From NCBI RefSeq assembly GCF_002135415.1, contig NZ_NEGJ01000015.1, forward strand, positions 1 to 64,000: DNA of 64,000 bases, written 5' to 3'. The notes under the pieces are model-generated. The model worked only from the letters and a program-made list of their open reading frames with translations, was not told where the DNA came from and did no database searches. This stretch comes from Acinetobacter sp. ANC 3832 (GTDB lineage Bacteria > Pseudomonadota > Gammaproteobacteria > Pseudomonadales > Moraxellaceae). Shown here piece by piece: positions 17,678 through 27,374 of this stretch. Position 1 is the stretch's first letter. The number at the start of each line of letters is the position of its first letter. A program made the position numbers and the translations under genes.

Positions 17678-18706
17678 TCATTTCAATTGCTGTTTTTTTT
17701 GCAATAAAGTTTGACCACTATATGCTTTATATGCACGTGCTAAAGCAGATTGATCTGAATATCCTAAATCTAACGCAATATCGGTGAGTCCTAAACTTTG
17801 TGTGAGTAAATATTCACAGCGCTTCATTCGTTCATCTTCCAAAATCACTTTAAAAGACGTGTTCAACTGACTGAGTTGCCGTTGTAATGTGCGTACTGAA
17901 ACATGCAACTCTTGGGCAATATCTTCAATTTTGGGTGCTTGTTGTTCTAACTTTAAATATTCGGCCACAATAAACTGAAGTTGTTGTGCAATATTGGTTA
18001 AATGGCTTCTTTGTAATAATGCATCTTCTGCTTGCTTCACTAATATTTGAATTAAATTAGGATCTGCTTGCTCAGGTTTGAGTAAAAGTACATCAGTAGA
18101 AAAAATAATTTCATACACAGGTTGTTCAAATTTCAACTGGCATTGATAAAAATCTTGATAATATTTCAAAGCCATTTGCGGTGCATTCACAAAACTCATC
18201 CGTAGCAATGGGAATTGGTCTTGAGGGATAAATTGTTTTCCCAGATGTAGCATGGAAGCTAAGGTAATTTCATGTAGAAAAATAAATTTATCATCACTTA
18301 AAGGGCAAAACATACGAACCGTTTCACCATCATGCTGATATTGCATTTGAGTAATATAAGCACCATCAATCACCAAACGGCTAAATCGAATCACATATTC
18401 TAAAGCCTGTGCCATATTTTCACTTCGAGATGCCATATATCCCAATAAACCAAAATGAGCAGGATGAATACATTTCGCCATCGAAAAAATAAGATCTGGA
18501 CAATCTAAATGCTGGCGTGTGGCGTCAATCATCTCCATAAAAAAATCATAGGATGATTGTTGGTCAATGGGTTGTACAAGAATACTCTCTAATAGCTCAC
18601 GCTTTTCAGCAACAAGATTAAAGTTATTCCAGTCACTATTATTTTGTTTTAAAAAGGCTTTCCATAATTGGAAGTAGCCATTTGATATTTTTATTTCCTG
18701 AGACAT
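17678..18706 (-). CDS. AraC-family transcriptional regulator (OruR-like)
   Basis: This 342-residue regulator has an N-terminal ligand-sensing domain of the PF12625 type (about residues 20-210, with the block IHPAHFGLLGYMASRSENM) and a C-terminal pair of helix-turn-helix motifs (about 245-340: ELHVSVRTLQRQL and ALDLGYSDQSALARAYKAYSG). It is divergent from the two ferritin-like hydrolase genes across 146 bases, so it probably controls them and perhaps itself. Regulators of this class often respond to fatty acids or related amphipathic compounds, but the ligand is not readable here. Confidence 0.88.
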   Translation of the reverse strand: MSQEIKISNGYFQLWKAFLKQNNSDWNNFNLVAEKRELLESILVQPIDQQSSYDFFMEMIDATRQHLDCPDLIFSMAKCIHPAHFGLLGYMASRSENMAQALEYVIRFSRLVIDGAYITQMQYQHDGETVRMFCPLSDDKFIFLHEITLASMLHLGKQFIPQDQFPLLRMSFVNAPQMALKYYQDFYQCQLKFEQPVYEIIFSTDVLLLKPEQADPNLIQILVKQAEDALLQRSHLTNIAQQLQFIVAEYLKLEQQAPKIEDIAQELHVSVRTLQRQLSQLNTSFKVILEDERMKRCEYLLTQSLGLTDIALDLGYSDQSALARAYKAYSGQTLLQKKQQLK

Positions 18707-18852
18707 GGCAATGAACTCTTATACATAAGGCAACTTTGAAATAAAGCATTGTCATTTGTCGTAAAATGTATAAAAAATGGCAACAACTGTCAAAACAAAG
18801 TTGAAAAATACCGACATACTGTAGTTATTAAAGGCTATACAAGTAAAATAAA

Positions 18853-19728
18853 ATGAATGCATTAGTCAAATATCAAGTTGATCCAGTTGTAAGAACCAAA
18901 CTGGATTTTAAATTAGATGAAGTGCCTCGCTTTTGGTTTGGTGGTGATGCTTTCCGCACGCGTATGTTCGATGCATTAAGCTTGACCTTTCCTGATGGTG
19001 AACGTTATTTCATAGAAAGTGTACGTTTATTTCGTGACAAAATTACTGATCCAGATTTAAAACAACGTGTTGCAGATTTTATTCGACAAGAAGCGCAACA
19101 TGGTCTTGCACATGACAAAATGAATCAAGTCATGAAAGATCAAGGGATGCCTGTTGATCAATTTATTCATTTCCTCACTCGATTATTTAAATCAGAACTT
19201 AAAAATCGCTCACCACAATATAATATTGCGATGACAGCGGCAGCTGAACATTTAACGGCGCTCATGGCTGAAACTTTTTACAGTAAAAAAGAAACGCTAA
19301 AAGAGGCGCATCCTTATGTCCGTGCATTATTGGCATGGCATTCGATTGAGGAAATGGAACATCGTGATGTCGCTTTTGACGTGATGAAGCAAGTGGGTGA
19401 AGTACCTGAGTCTACACGTAAGTTTGCTTTGGCTTTTACTACATTTATGATGTTTAATTTCACCTTGTACCGTGCCAATGTCATGTTAGAACATGATGGT
19501 TTCACGCGTTTAGAACGTCTTAAGATGGCGGCAAAAGGTTTACCTTGGTTTGTGGGTAAAAAAGGCATCTTCTCTGCCATGCGTTCGCAATATCTAGATT
19601 GGTTTAAAAAGGATTTCCATCCAAGTCAGCATCCTGTGATTCACCAATATCAAACTTGGATTGATACGATGGCTGAAACCAACGATCCAATTGTTGCAGG
19701 TGAAGCTTTTTGGAAAGCAGGCTATTAG
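18853..19728 (+). CDS. ferritin-like metal-dependent hydrolase (PF10118), copy 1
   Basis: This 291-residue protein of the Metal_hydrol family (PF10118) is annotated elsewhere only as a predicted metal-dependent hydrolase. Four helices carry Glu and His in ferritin-like spacing: ESVRLFRDKI, RQEAQHGLAHDK, AAAEHLTALMAETF and WHSIEEMEHRDVAFDVM, consistent with a di-iron or other two-metal centre. No signal peptide is visible. The next gene is a full-length paralogue 50 bases downstream, and an AraC regulator is divergent. The true substrate is unknown; a di-iron oxygenase is as plausible as a hydrolase. Confidence 0.85.
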   Translation: MNALVKYQVDPVVRTKLDFKLDEVPRFWFGGDAFRTRMFDALSLTFPDGERYFIESVRLFRDKITDPDLKQRVADFIRQEAQHGLAHDKMNQVMKDQGMPVDQFIHFLTRLFKSELKNRSPQYNIAMTAAAEHLTALMAETFYSKKETLKEAHPYVRALLAWHSIEEMEHRDVAFDVMKQVGEVPESTRKFALAFTTFMMFNFTLYRANVMLEHDGFTRLERLKMAAKGLPWFVGKKGIFSAMRSQYLDWFKKDFHPSQHPVIHQYQTWIDTMAETNDPIVAGEAFWKAGY

Positions 19729-19778
19729 ATATATTTTCCAATCTTAAAGATTGAATCATCATTGCGAGAAATAAAATA

Positions 19779-20654
19779 ATGAATGCATATGTAAAACATC
19801 AAGTTGAGCCAATTGTCCGTTCTAATCTTGATTTTAAATTAAATGAAGTGCCACGCTTCTGGTTCGATGGTGATCCATTTAAAACCAGAATGTTTGATGC
19901 GCTCAGCCTGACCTTTCCTGTTGGAGAGCGTTACTTTATTCAAAGTGTCCGTGCGCTAAGAGATAAAATCGTCGATGCTGATTTACAGCAACGAGTGACT
20001 GACTTTATTAAACAAGAAGCTCAACACGGACTTGCTCACGATAAAATGAATGATGAAATGAAACGTCAGGGAATGCCTGTCGATCAATTCATTGAATATT
20101 TAGGTGGGCATTTTGAATACGTGCTCAAGAAAAGATCAAAGCAATACAACATTGCCATGACTGCAGCCGCAGAACATCTCACTGCGCTGATGGCTGAAAC
20201 ATTTTATAGTCAAAAAAGTACATTGAGTGGTGTACATCCCTTCGTTCGTGCTTTATTTGCATGGCATTCTATCGAAGAAATGGAACATCGTGATGTTGCT
20301 TTCGATGTGATGAAAAATGTGGGAGAAGTTCCTGAAAATTTACGTAAATTTGCTTTAGCTTATACAACATTATTAATGTTTGGTTTTACCTTTTACCGAA
20401 CCAATGTCATGTTAAAACATGATGGTTTTTCTATTACACAGCGCTTAAAAATGTCCGTGACAGGTCTACCTTGGTTTATCGGTAAAAACGGAACTTTAAC
20501 AGCAATGAGAGGTCAATATTTAGATTGGTTTAAAGCTGACTTCCATCCAAGCCAACATCCAGTCATTCGTCAATATGAAACATGGGTAGATACTTTAGCA
20601 GAAACAAATGATCCAATTGCCGCAGGCGAAGCCTTTTGGCAAGCTGCGCAATAA
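19779..20654 (+). CDS. ferritin-like metal-dependent hydrolase (PF10118), copy 2
   Basis: This is a 291-residue tandem paralogue of the preceding gene, the same length without gaps and about three-quarters identical by eye. All putative metal ligands are kept (KQEAQHGLAHDK, AAAEHLTALMAETF, WHSIEEMEHRDVAFDVM). Differences cluster at about residues 104-116 (EYLGGHFEYVLKK versus HFLTRLFKSELKN), around 145-153 and at 219-227, which may tune substrate or partner choice. It is presumably co-transcribed with copy 1 and ends before the hairpin at 20742-20782. Confidence 0.85.
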   Translation: MNAYVKHQVEPIVRSNLDFKLNEVPRFWFDGDPFKTRMFDALSLTFPVGERYFIQSVRALRDKIVDADLQQRVTDFIKQEAQHGLAHDKMNDEMKRQGMPVDQFIEYLGGHFEYVLKKRSKQYNIAMTAAAEHLTALMAETFYSQKSTLSGVHPFVRALFAWHSIEEMEHRDVAFDVMKNVGEVPENLRKFALAYTTLLMFGFTFYRTNVMLKHDGFSITQRLKMSVTGLPWFIGKNGTLTAMRGQYLDWFKADFHPSQHPVIRQYETWVDTLAETNDPIAAGEAFWQAAQ

Positions 20655-20741
20655 ACCATTCTTCAATTGATTCAAGCAAATACTTCAACTTTTTTATATG
20701 TTGATGGTTTATCTATTCAATTATGAACCTATTGAACGTCC

Positions 20742-20782
20742 AGCCACATGAATTCCCGAAGAGAATTTATGTGGCTTTTTTA
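20742..20782 (+). terminator. intrinsic terminator of the hydrolase pair
   Basis: A long stem, AGCCACAT then a G-T wobble then AATTC, pairs with GAATT-T-ATGTGGCT around a seven-base loop, followed by a T-run. Confidence 0.85.
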
Positions 20783-20791
20783 TGTGAATCA

Positions 20792-21787
20792 TCACCACTT
20801 TGCATAGTGCTGTTCGAGTAAACCATATTCTTGGCTAAGCTGAATAATTTCACCTTGCTCAGTTTCTATTGTTCCGCTAATTCGAGATTGCCACTGACTA
20901 AACTGGCTTCCAACCATTCTTAGATTGAGATTTTCATATCTACGCCAGCCTGTTTGTATTGATAAATTCATTTTTTTATCTAAAGAACGAATCGTCCAAT
21001 ATTTATCATCTTGCTTTTCAAATAATACATCTGCAACAGGATAAAGCTTTCCATTCACCCATAAACAGTTTTCATTGCCAAAACTTTCATTCACACCCGA
21101 AGCTAAATTTAAACCTATACGCTGACCCTGCTGATCCCAAAAATTACAGGATAGCCAAAACCATGCCGTTTCAGGTCGTAAGAAACCGCATGTATCATCT
21201 AAAGATGCAAAGCTTAACTCATTAAACTCAATCATTTGATTTTGTTTATTTCGGAAAAAACCTTCGACTGCTAATGTGGTTTTCTTCTGCGTATACGTCC
21301 AACCATTAATACCATTCGGACTGCACAAACTTAAAGGCTCTGTTGCTGCACAAAAAATTCGTGCTTTGATTTGCTCTTCACCATGTTTCTTTACACTGAT
21401 ATAGCGCACACCGTTGGCATGTTGCATTTCGATATCAAAAGGTGATTTTAAAAAGTGACTTTGGCTATATTGAGGTTGCTCATCTACAAGTGTGCCACGA
21501 CCTAAAATGGTATTGGCATTCCATTCAAAAACCTCATGATTTACATGATTATAAATATAGATAAAACTATGCCCTGCCCATGCAATATCTGCAATTGCGA
21601 GACCAATCGTATAATCCGCATGTTGAATACAACAAAATTTAAATTTTTTATATTTAAGTTGTTTACGCCACCCTTTTAATGTTTTTCCATATGGGGTTTT
21701 ATACTCATACTGATCTATATTGATCGAAGAAGGCAATTCATCAAAACGCCCATAACGGGGTTGTCCATTTGCTTGTATTAAATCCAT
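20792..21787 (-). CDS. DUF2804 family protein
   Basis: This 331-residue protein matches the DUF2804 pattern: an early GRFDELP block, WRKQLKYKKFKFCCIQHADYT spread over about 41-61, IADIAWAGHSFIYIYNH, the central RPETAWFWLSCNFW and the ending YGLLEQHYAKW. It is rich in aromatic residues and likely all-beta. No signal peptide or membrane helix is seen. It is a single gene convergent with the hydrolase pair. No biochemical function is established for the family that I can state. Confidence 0.75.
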   Translation of the reverse strand: MDLIQANGQPRYGRFDELPSSINIDQYEYKTPYGKTLKGWRKQLKYKKFKFCCIQHADYTIGLAIADIAWAGHSFIYIYNHVNHEVFEWNANTILGRGTLVDEQPQYSQSHFLKSPFDIEMQHANGVRYISVKKHGEEQIKARIFCAATEPLSLCSPNGINGWTYTQKKTTLAVEGFFRNKQNQMIEFNELSFASLDDTCGFLRPETAWFWLSCNFWDQQGQRIGLNLASGVNESFGNENCLWVNGKLYPVADVLFEKQDDKYWTIRSLDKKMNLSIQTGWRRYENLNLRMVGSQFSQWQSRISGTIETEQGEIIQLSQEYGLLEQHYAKW

Positions 21788-21952
21788 TATTTAAATTTCC
21801 AACCCTATTTTATTTTTGGGAAGATTAAACTTTAGTCGATAGCCCGATTATTGCTGATTTTTTGAATTAAGCAAATAATTTCATCAATAAAGATTCATGA
21901 TCCCATTTTATAAAATTTGCTTTGTATTAGGTGGAACTCCTTACACGACAAA

Positions 21953-21984
21953 AAAAAACCAGTGATATTTATCACTGGTTTTTT
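21953..21984. terminator. bidirectional intrinsic terminator after the glucose dehydrogenase gene
   Basis: The stem AACCAGTGAT / ATCACTGGTT with loop ATTT is flanked by eight A and six T. It lies 22 bases beyond the dehydrogenase stop on the minus strand. Confidence 0.88.
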
Positions 21985-22005
21985 ACATCTTAAAAGCTTA
22001 AGTCA

Positions 22006-24402
22006 TTATTTATCAGGTAATGTATAAGCAACGAGAGAATCACCCATTTTTGTACCAAATGAACCATGACCACCTGCCATGATGACAACATATTGCTTGC
22101 CATTCATTTCATAAGTCATTGGTGTTGCTTGACCACCTGCAGGTAGACGACCTTTCCATAATTCATCACCATTGGTCACATTAATAGCACGAATATAATC
22201 ATCCTGAGTTGCCCCAAGAAACATCACATTACCGGCTGTAGAGATTGAACCACCCAGCATTGGAACACCCATTTTAAATGGTGGTAATGGAATACCCGGT
22301 AAACTGTCACGAATCGTACCGATACGGCGTTTCCATGCAATATCATGTGTTTTTAAATCTACACCAGCCACATAACCCCATGCAGGTTGTTTACATGGTA
22401 AGCCGAATGCTGAAAGGAATGGACTAATTTCCACACCATAAGGTACGCCATACATTGGCTGTACACCTTGTTCAGTACCTGCACCTTTTGCTGTTTGCTG
22501 ACGGTTTGGATCTTCTGGAATCAGTTTGGAAATAAAAGGTAAGCCAATCGGATTCATTACCGCAATTTGACGGTCTGGATTGACAGACATCCCACCCCAT
22601 TCAAATACACCTAAATTACCAGGGAAAACCAAAGTTCCATTTTCAGAAGGTGGTGTATAAATACCGTCATAATTCAACTGATGGAATTTCACACGACACA
22701 TCATCTGATCAAACATTGTGGCACCCCACATATCTTTGTCTGTTAACTTGTCTTGTGGTGCTAAATTTAAGTCTGAAAAGGGTTGCGTAGGTGAATAACG
22801 CTCACCTTTGGTTTGTGGACCCCGTTTTACAGTTTGTGGCACAGGTTTCTCTGTAACAGGAACAATTGGATTACCATTACGACGATCCAGTACAAAAGCA
22901 TTTCCTGTTTTGGTTAATACATAAATTGCAGGAACTTTAACACCTTTAACATCAATATCTGCTAAAGAAGGTTGTGCAGGTACATCCATATCCCATAAAT
23001 CGTGATGCGTGGTTTGGAAGTGCCACACTAATTTACCTGTGGATGCATTCAACGCTAACATTGAGTTAGCATAACGTTCATGTAATTCAGTACGGTTTCC
23101 ACCCCAAATATCAGGGGTACCGACACCCGTTGGTACATAAACGATATCAAGTTTTGCATCATAAGCTAACGGCGCCCATGCATTTGGAGAGTTCTGTACA
23201 TATTTTTGACCTGGTGCAGGAATTTTATTCGGATCTTCAGCACCTGTATCAAACACCCAAAGCAATGCACCTGTATTTACGTCATAACCCCGAATTACAC
23301 CAGAAGGTTCTTCTGTTGAATAATTATCTGTGGTTGAACCCGCAATAATAATGGTGGTTCCTGTCACAATCGGCGGAGAAGTTGGAATGTAACCACCCGG
23401 ATATGGGAATGGCATATCTTTCTGTAAATCGACTTCTCCATTTTTACCAAAGTCAGTACAAGGCTGACCATTATCGGCATTAATGGCCACTAAACGACCA
23501 TCATTCACAGGTAAAATGACTTTACGAGGACATTGGGTAGAGCTTGATTTTTTTGCCTGTAAGCTTGCATCAAAACCTACTATATTACTTGCATCGTAAT
23601 AAGATACGCCACGACATGTTAGATGTTGGAAGGTTTTATCTGATTTGATATGGGGATCAAACTTCCATTTTTCCTGTCCTGTTGCTGGATCAAGCGCAAC
23701 CAATTTTTGGTGCGTTGTGCAAATATACATATTATTGCCAATTTTAATTGGCGTGACTTGATTAGTAGTTTCACCTGAATCATTTTCAGTTTTAAAATCC
23801 TGAGTATGATAAGTCCATGCCACTTTTAAATCTTTAACATTGCTTTCATTAATCTGTTTTAACGGTGAATAACGAACACCCGCTTGAGTACGACCATAAG
23901 CAGGCCAGTCTGCATCTGCAACACCCGGAACGGCTTCAGCCGTTGCAGGTTGCTGTGCACTTAATGTTCCTCTTATTTCTTGAGGATCATTAAAAATTGA
24001 ATAAACCATCACAGCAATGGTGATTGCTAACGTTCCTGAAAGGATAACTTTTGCACCTTTGGCATTGATAAAACCTCGGGTTACTGCAGGAATCAGTAAC
24101 CATAAGCCAAACACACCTAGAATATCTAAGCGAGGTGCCAGTGCAAAGAAGTCAGAACCGACTTCCCATAGCCCCCAAATTACGGTTGCTAAGACCAATA
24201 TTGAATACACAATCAGTGCATTACTTTTTAATTGTCGTAAGAAAACTGCTGTTACTAAGAAGAATAGACCTGCAATAATGTAGTACCAAGAGCCTCCCAG
24301 TACAGCAAGCCAGATTCCTCCAATCAGTAGGAATAAACCTAATACCACAGCAATGACTATGGTAAAAGTTCTAAATCCTGAAGCTGATGATGGATTATTC
24401 AT
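22006..24402 (-). CDS. gcd: membrane-bound PQQ-dependent glucose dehydrogenase
   Basis: This 798-residue quinoprotein oxidises glucose to gluconolactone in the periplasm and passes electrons to ubiquinone. Five hydrophobic helices occupy about residues 10-145, followed by an eight-bladed propeller with repeated W-containing motifs (DWPAYGRTQAGVRYSPL, LVWHFQTTHHDLWDMD, DELWKGRLPAGGQATPMTY). ATG at 24402 is chosen because AGGTGG precedes it at good spacing; a GTG three codons upstream overlaps that site. The OprB-type porin gene lies upstream on the same strand, a likely sugar entry route. No pqq synthesis genes are in the window, so the holoenzyme depends on genes elsewhere or external PQQ. 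Confidence 0.95.
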   Translation of the reverse strand: MNNPSSASGFRTFTIVIAVVLGLFLLIGGIWLAVLGGSWYYIIAGLFFLVTAVFLRQLKSNALIVYSILVLATVIWGLWEVGSDFFALAPRLDILGVFGLWLLIPAVTRGFINAKGAKVILSGTLAITIAVMVYSIFNDPQEIRGTLSAQQPATAEAVPGVADADWPAYGRTQAGVRYSPLKQINESNVKDLKVAWTYHTQDFKTENDSGETTNQVTPIKIGNNMYICTTHQKLVALDPATGQEKWKFDPHIKSDKTFQHLTCRGVSYYDASNIVGFDASLQAKKSSSTQCPRKVILPVNDGRLVAINADNGQPCTDFGKNGEVDLQKDMPFPYPGGYIPTSPPIVTGTTIIIAGSTTDNYSTEEPSGVIRGYDVNTGALLWVFDTGAEDPNKIPAPGQKYVQNSPNAWAPLAYDAKLDIVYVPTGVGTPDIWGGNRTELHERYANSMLALNASTGKLVWHFQTTHHDLWDMDVPAQPSLADIDVKGVKVPAIYVLTKTGNAFVLDRRNGNPIVPVTEKPVPQTVKRGPQTKGERYSPTQPFSDLNLAPQDKLTDKDMWGATMFDQMMCRVKFHQLNYDGIYTPPSENGTLVFPGNLGVFEWGGMSVNPDRQIAVMNPIGLPFISKLIPEDPNRQQTAKGAGTEQGVQPMYGVPYGVEISPFLSAFGLPCKQPAWGYVAGVDLKTHDIAWKRRIGTIRDSLPGIPLPPFKMGVPMLGGSISTAGNVMFLGATQDDYIRAINVTNGDELWKGRLPAGGQATPMTYEMNGKQYVVIMAGGHGSFGTKMGDSLVAYTLPDK

Positions 24403-24660
24403 AAAGACCACCTATTTTTTGATTCTTTATTCAATATTCACTTTGTCCTGATCAACAAAGAGAATGCCTTTTATTGTTTTTAGATTAATTTTTTGATTAG
24501 GATCATCAATTATTCAAACTCAATCATAAATCTATTGCTTCAAGCCTTTTCATTTTCTCTTAGAACAGAGAAATAAAAAGCTGGTTAACACTGATGCAAA
24601 AGGTCTAATACCTGATTGAGGCTGTCTCCAGATTGATGACCGATCAAATCAATCTGAAAA

Positions 24661-25914
24661 CTAAAATGCGGTGACGAGTTTTAACCCACCCACCAACGCA
24701 TTTTCACCATCTTTATATGCACCCACATGACGTACATATTGAATATTCGGTCGGATCGTTAACCAATTCGTTGCATGTACACCATAATAAACTTCTGCAT
24801 CATATTCTTCATTTTGCTGAACAATTTGATGTGCATTTACATCATCATTAATACTGATTCTAGCAAAGCCAACCCCAATATCATCTTGTGGTCGAGCATC
24901 AAGTAAACCTTTATAGACCAAGCCAATATTTTGCATATTGCCCACAGTATTTGTACCAGAATCATGTACGGTTAAATTGATGAAGCCTGATAAACCACGT
25001 TTTGCATCACCTTGATGACTGGTCAGTTGCTGTTTTGCGACAACCCATACTCCTTGCTTATGCCCTGTATTACTTGGATTGTTTATTTCAGTCGCATCAG
25101 CAGTACTGTAGTAATACCCTAAACGATATTCACCCGATAATTTTTCTGTACCGACTTTTGGTTGCCAAACCACTTCAACAGGAATAATGGAACCTTGCGA
25201 ACCGTCTGTACTTAAATTCCAGCCTTTACTTCGTTTCAGATTTTCAGGATTATATTCATAGACACCAACCTGAGCATATAAATCAGGTTGCAGATTATAT
25301 TTCACACGTGCAGCCCATTGACTTACGGGCCAGTTATACCATTGGTCGCCAACCCAGTTACCTACTTGCGAACCACACAATGCTAAATTTTGAAAATCAC
25401 AATCAAAAGTATTGAAGTCTTCACCTTCACCAAAGCGCCCGACTTTCACATCTAGGCGCTGATCTAAAAATTTCTTCTTGATCCATAAATCTGTTAAACG
25501 CCAAGTTTGCCCACGCCCCCATACTTCTTGGGTTGAGCTTAAATGACCATTTAATGCATCAGACGTTTGAGAAAGTGAGCGTCCATTCCGTTCTGTGATG
25601 GTGACTTGAGCTTCTGTATCTTGCCAACCTAAAATTTTATTCAGATCGAAATGAGTGCCTAAGGCAAATTGATCGGCATATTCTGTGCCATGGCTAGAGT
25701 GGTATTTTGAATCCCAAAGATTCGCCAGTTCACCTGTATATCCAAAACTGAAATCATAACCTTGTTTTTGTAACGCTGTACGCTGACCATTCCAATCACC
25801 CAGCATCCATGAACTTTGAGGGTCAAATGCCCCTGCCGCAAAAATCATTTGGCTCATGCAACTTAAGGAAATAAGGCCAATAGCGTAATTGAAGTTTCTT
25901 CTTAATCTCTTCAT
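24661..25914 (-). CDS. OprB-family carbohydrate-selective porin
   Basis: This is a 417-residue outer-membrane beta-barrel with a signal peptide of about 26 residues ending MIFAAG and the typical OprB opening WMLGDWNGQRTALQKQGYDF. Later blocks include KVGRFGEGEDFN and RLGYYYSTADAT, and it ends with LVGGLKLVTAF, a C-terminal Phe as in barrel proteins. Two cysteines lie near FDCDFQNLALCG. It is about 260 bases upstream of gcd on the same strand, suggesting glucose and related sugars as substrates. No terminator is obvious in the gap, so co-transcription is possible. Confidence 0.9.
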   Translation of the reverse strand: MKRLRRNFNYAIGLISLSCMSQMIFAAGAFDPQSSWMLGDWNGQRTALQKQGYDFSFGYTGELANLWDSKYHSSHGTEYADQFALGTHFDLNKILGWQDTEAQVTITERNGRSLSQTSDALNGHLSSTQEVWGRGQTWRLTDLWIKKKFLDQRLDVKVGRFGEGEDFNTFDCDFQNLALCGSQVGNWVGDQWYNWPVSQWAARVKYNLQPDLYAQVGVYEYNPENLKRSKGWNLSTDGSQGSIIPVEVVWQPKVGTEKLSGEYRLGYYYSTADATEINNPSNTGHKQGVWVVAKQQLTSHQGDAKRGLSGFINLTVHDSGTNTVGNMQNIGLVYKGLLDARPQDDIGVGFARISINDDVNAHQIVQQNEEYDAEVYYGVHATNWLTIRPNIQYVRHVGAYKDGENALVGGLKLVTAF

Positions 25915-26044
25915 TATTGGTAACCTTTATGTATTCTTGTTAGTACATAAAGGTTACGCTGATTATTTGTGTAACAATTTATACGAACTGTTACTTTATG
26001 GTTTGTTTTGTAACCTAAAAATAAAGTGTGATCACGCCCTTAAG

Positions 26045-27163
26045 CTACCATTTCCCATCACCTAAGCCCTGGCCAATATACTGATATTCAGCCACTGAAC
26101 GAGAGAATTTAATTGGGCAAGCCAACTGCGGTTCAGTTTGATCTGAGTTTACATTTAATGGCACTTCAACCACCCACTGTCTTTGTTTTGCCAAAGACGA
26201 ATCGAGTGCTTCATCTAATTTAAGCACAGGTTCAACACAAACATCCAAAGTAGAGAATACTTTTTGCCACTCCGCTAAGCTCTGGGTCTTAATTTTCTCA
26301 CGCAAAGCTTGTTTCACATTTTTACGATCATCAAGATCAAAAGAAGCCCCTTTTTCTAATAAAATTGGAAGTTCTAAAACAGTGGCTAATCCCGTCATAA
26401 ATTGTGGTTCTAAGCTACCAATCGATAAATAACGACCATCCTGCGTTTCATAGTAGTCATAGAATGTTCCGCCATTTAAATGCTCGCTTTCTACATGCTG
26501 TTTTTGCCCACCTGCCAAACTTGCAGATGCCGCCATGTTATTTAAAGCGACCGCACAATCGGTCATTGAAATATCAATGTATTGTCCTAAACCACTGCGT
26601 TGACGCTCAACAACAGCTGTTAAAATACCGATCACTGCATGTAATGAACCACCTGCCACATCCGCAATTTGAATACCCATTGGTGGTGGACCACTGTCTT
26701 GACGACCGCTATGCCCTGCAATACCTGACAAGGCGATATAGTTAATATCATGCCCTGCCTTATCTTTATAACTTCCTGTCTGCCCATAACCAGTAATTGA
26801 GCAATAAATTAACTTTGGATTAATTTCTGCCAAAGTTTGATAATCCAAACCTAAACGGCGCATCACATCTGGACGGAATTGTTCAACTACAATATCAAAT
26901 TCAGAAATTTTCTGTTTGATCAATTCAATGCTTTGCGGATCTTTCAAATCCAAAGCAATTGACTGCTTATTACGATTTAAATAACTATGCGATGTTGCTT
27001 GCCCATTGGCATAAGGAGGCAGTAAACGCACGAGGTCTGGACGGGTTGGTGATTCGATATGGATCACTTCTGCACCTAGATCTGCAAGGTATAAAGTAGC
27101 AAATGGACCCGGTAATAATGTTGAAAAGTCGAGTACTTTCAATCCCTTCAAAGCTGCTGTCAT
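26045..27163 (-). CDS. CaiB/BaiF CoA-transferase family protein (alpha-methylacyl-CoA racemase-like)
   Basis: This 372-residue class III CoA-transferase fold protein has the N-terminal block LKVLDFSTLLPGPFATLYL and GAEVIHIE, LNRNKQSIALDLK, VEQFRPDVMRRLGL, and AGHDINYIALSG; the last holds the Asp typical of this family. In this branch, alpha-methylacyl-CoA racemases invert the 2-methyl stereocentre of branched acyl-CoAs, and the GHDINY motif is characteristic of them. ATG at 27163 is used; a TTG five codons upstream is possible. It is divergent from an AraC regulator and close to beta-oxidation genes, which fits a role in branched-chain acyl-CoA breakdown. Confidence 0.8.
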   Translation of the reverse strand: MTAALKGLKVLDFSTLLPGPFATLYLADLGAEVIHIESPTRPDLVRLLPPYANGQATSHSYLNRNKQSIALDLKDPQSIELIKQKISEFDIVVEQFRPDVMRRLGLDYQTLAEINPKLIYCSITGYGQTGSYKDKAGHDINYIALSGIAGHSGRQDSGPPPMGIQIADVAGGSLHAVIGILTAVVERQRSGLGQYIDISMTDCAVALNNMAASASLAGGQKQHVESEHLNGGTFYDYYETQDGRYLSIGSLEPQFMTGLATVLELPILLEKGASFDLDDRKNVKQALREKIKTQSLAEWQKVFSTLDVCVEPVLKLDEALDSSLAKQRQWVVEVPLNVNSDQTEPQLACPIKFSRSVAEYQYIGQGLGDGKW

Positions 27164-27374
27164 AATTGTTTTTACCAATATTATGTTGATTTTTGACCCA
27201 TATTAGAAATATAAAATGAACAAAACAATGTCATGTTCAGCCATTTACCTTGATCATTTCGGCAATTTAACATGTAAAAAGGTAATTTACTCTGTTGTAA
27301 ATCGCCAATTAAACATTTTATAGCGTCATTTAGGTCAAGTATTAGTGAACATCAAAGAGACTGAAGGATTTAAC

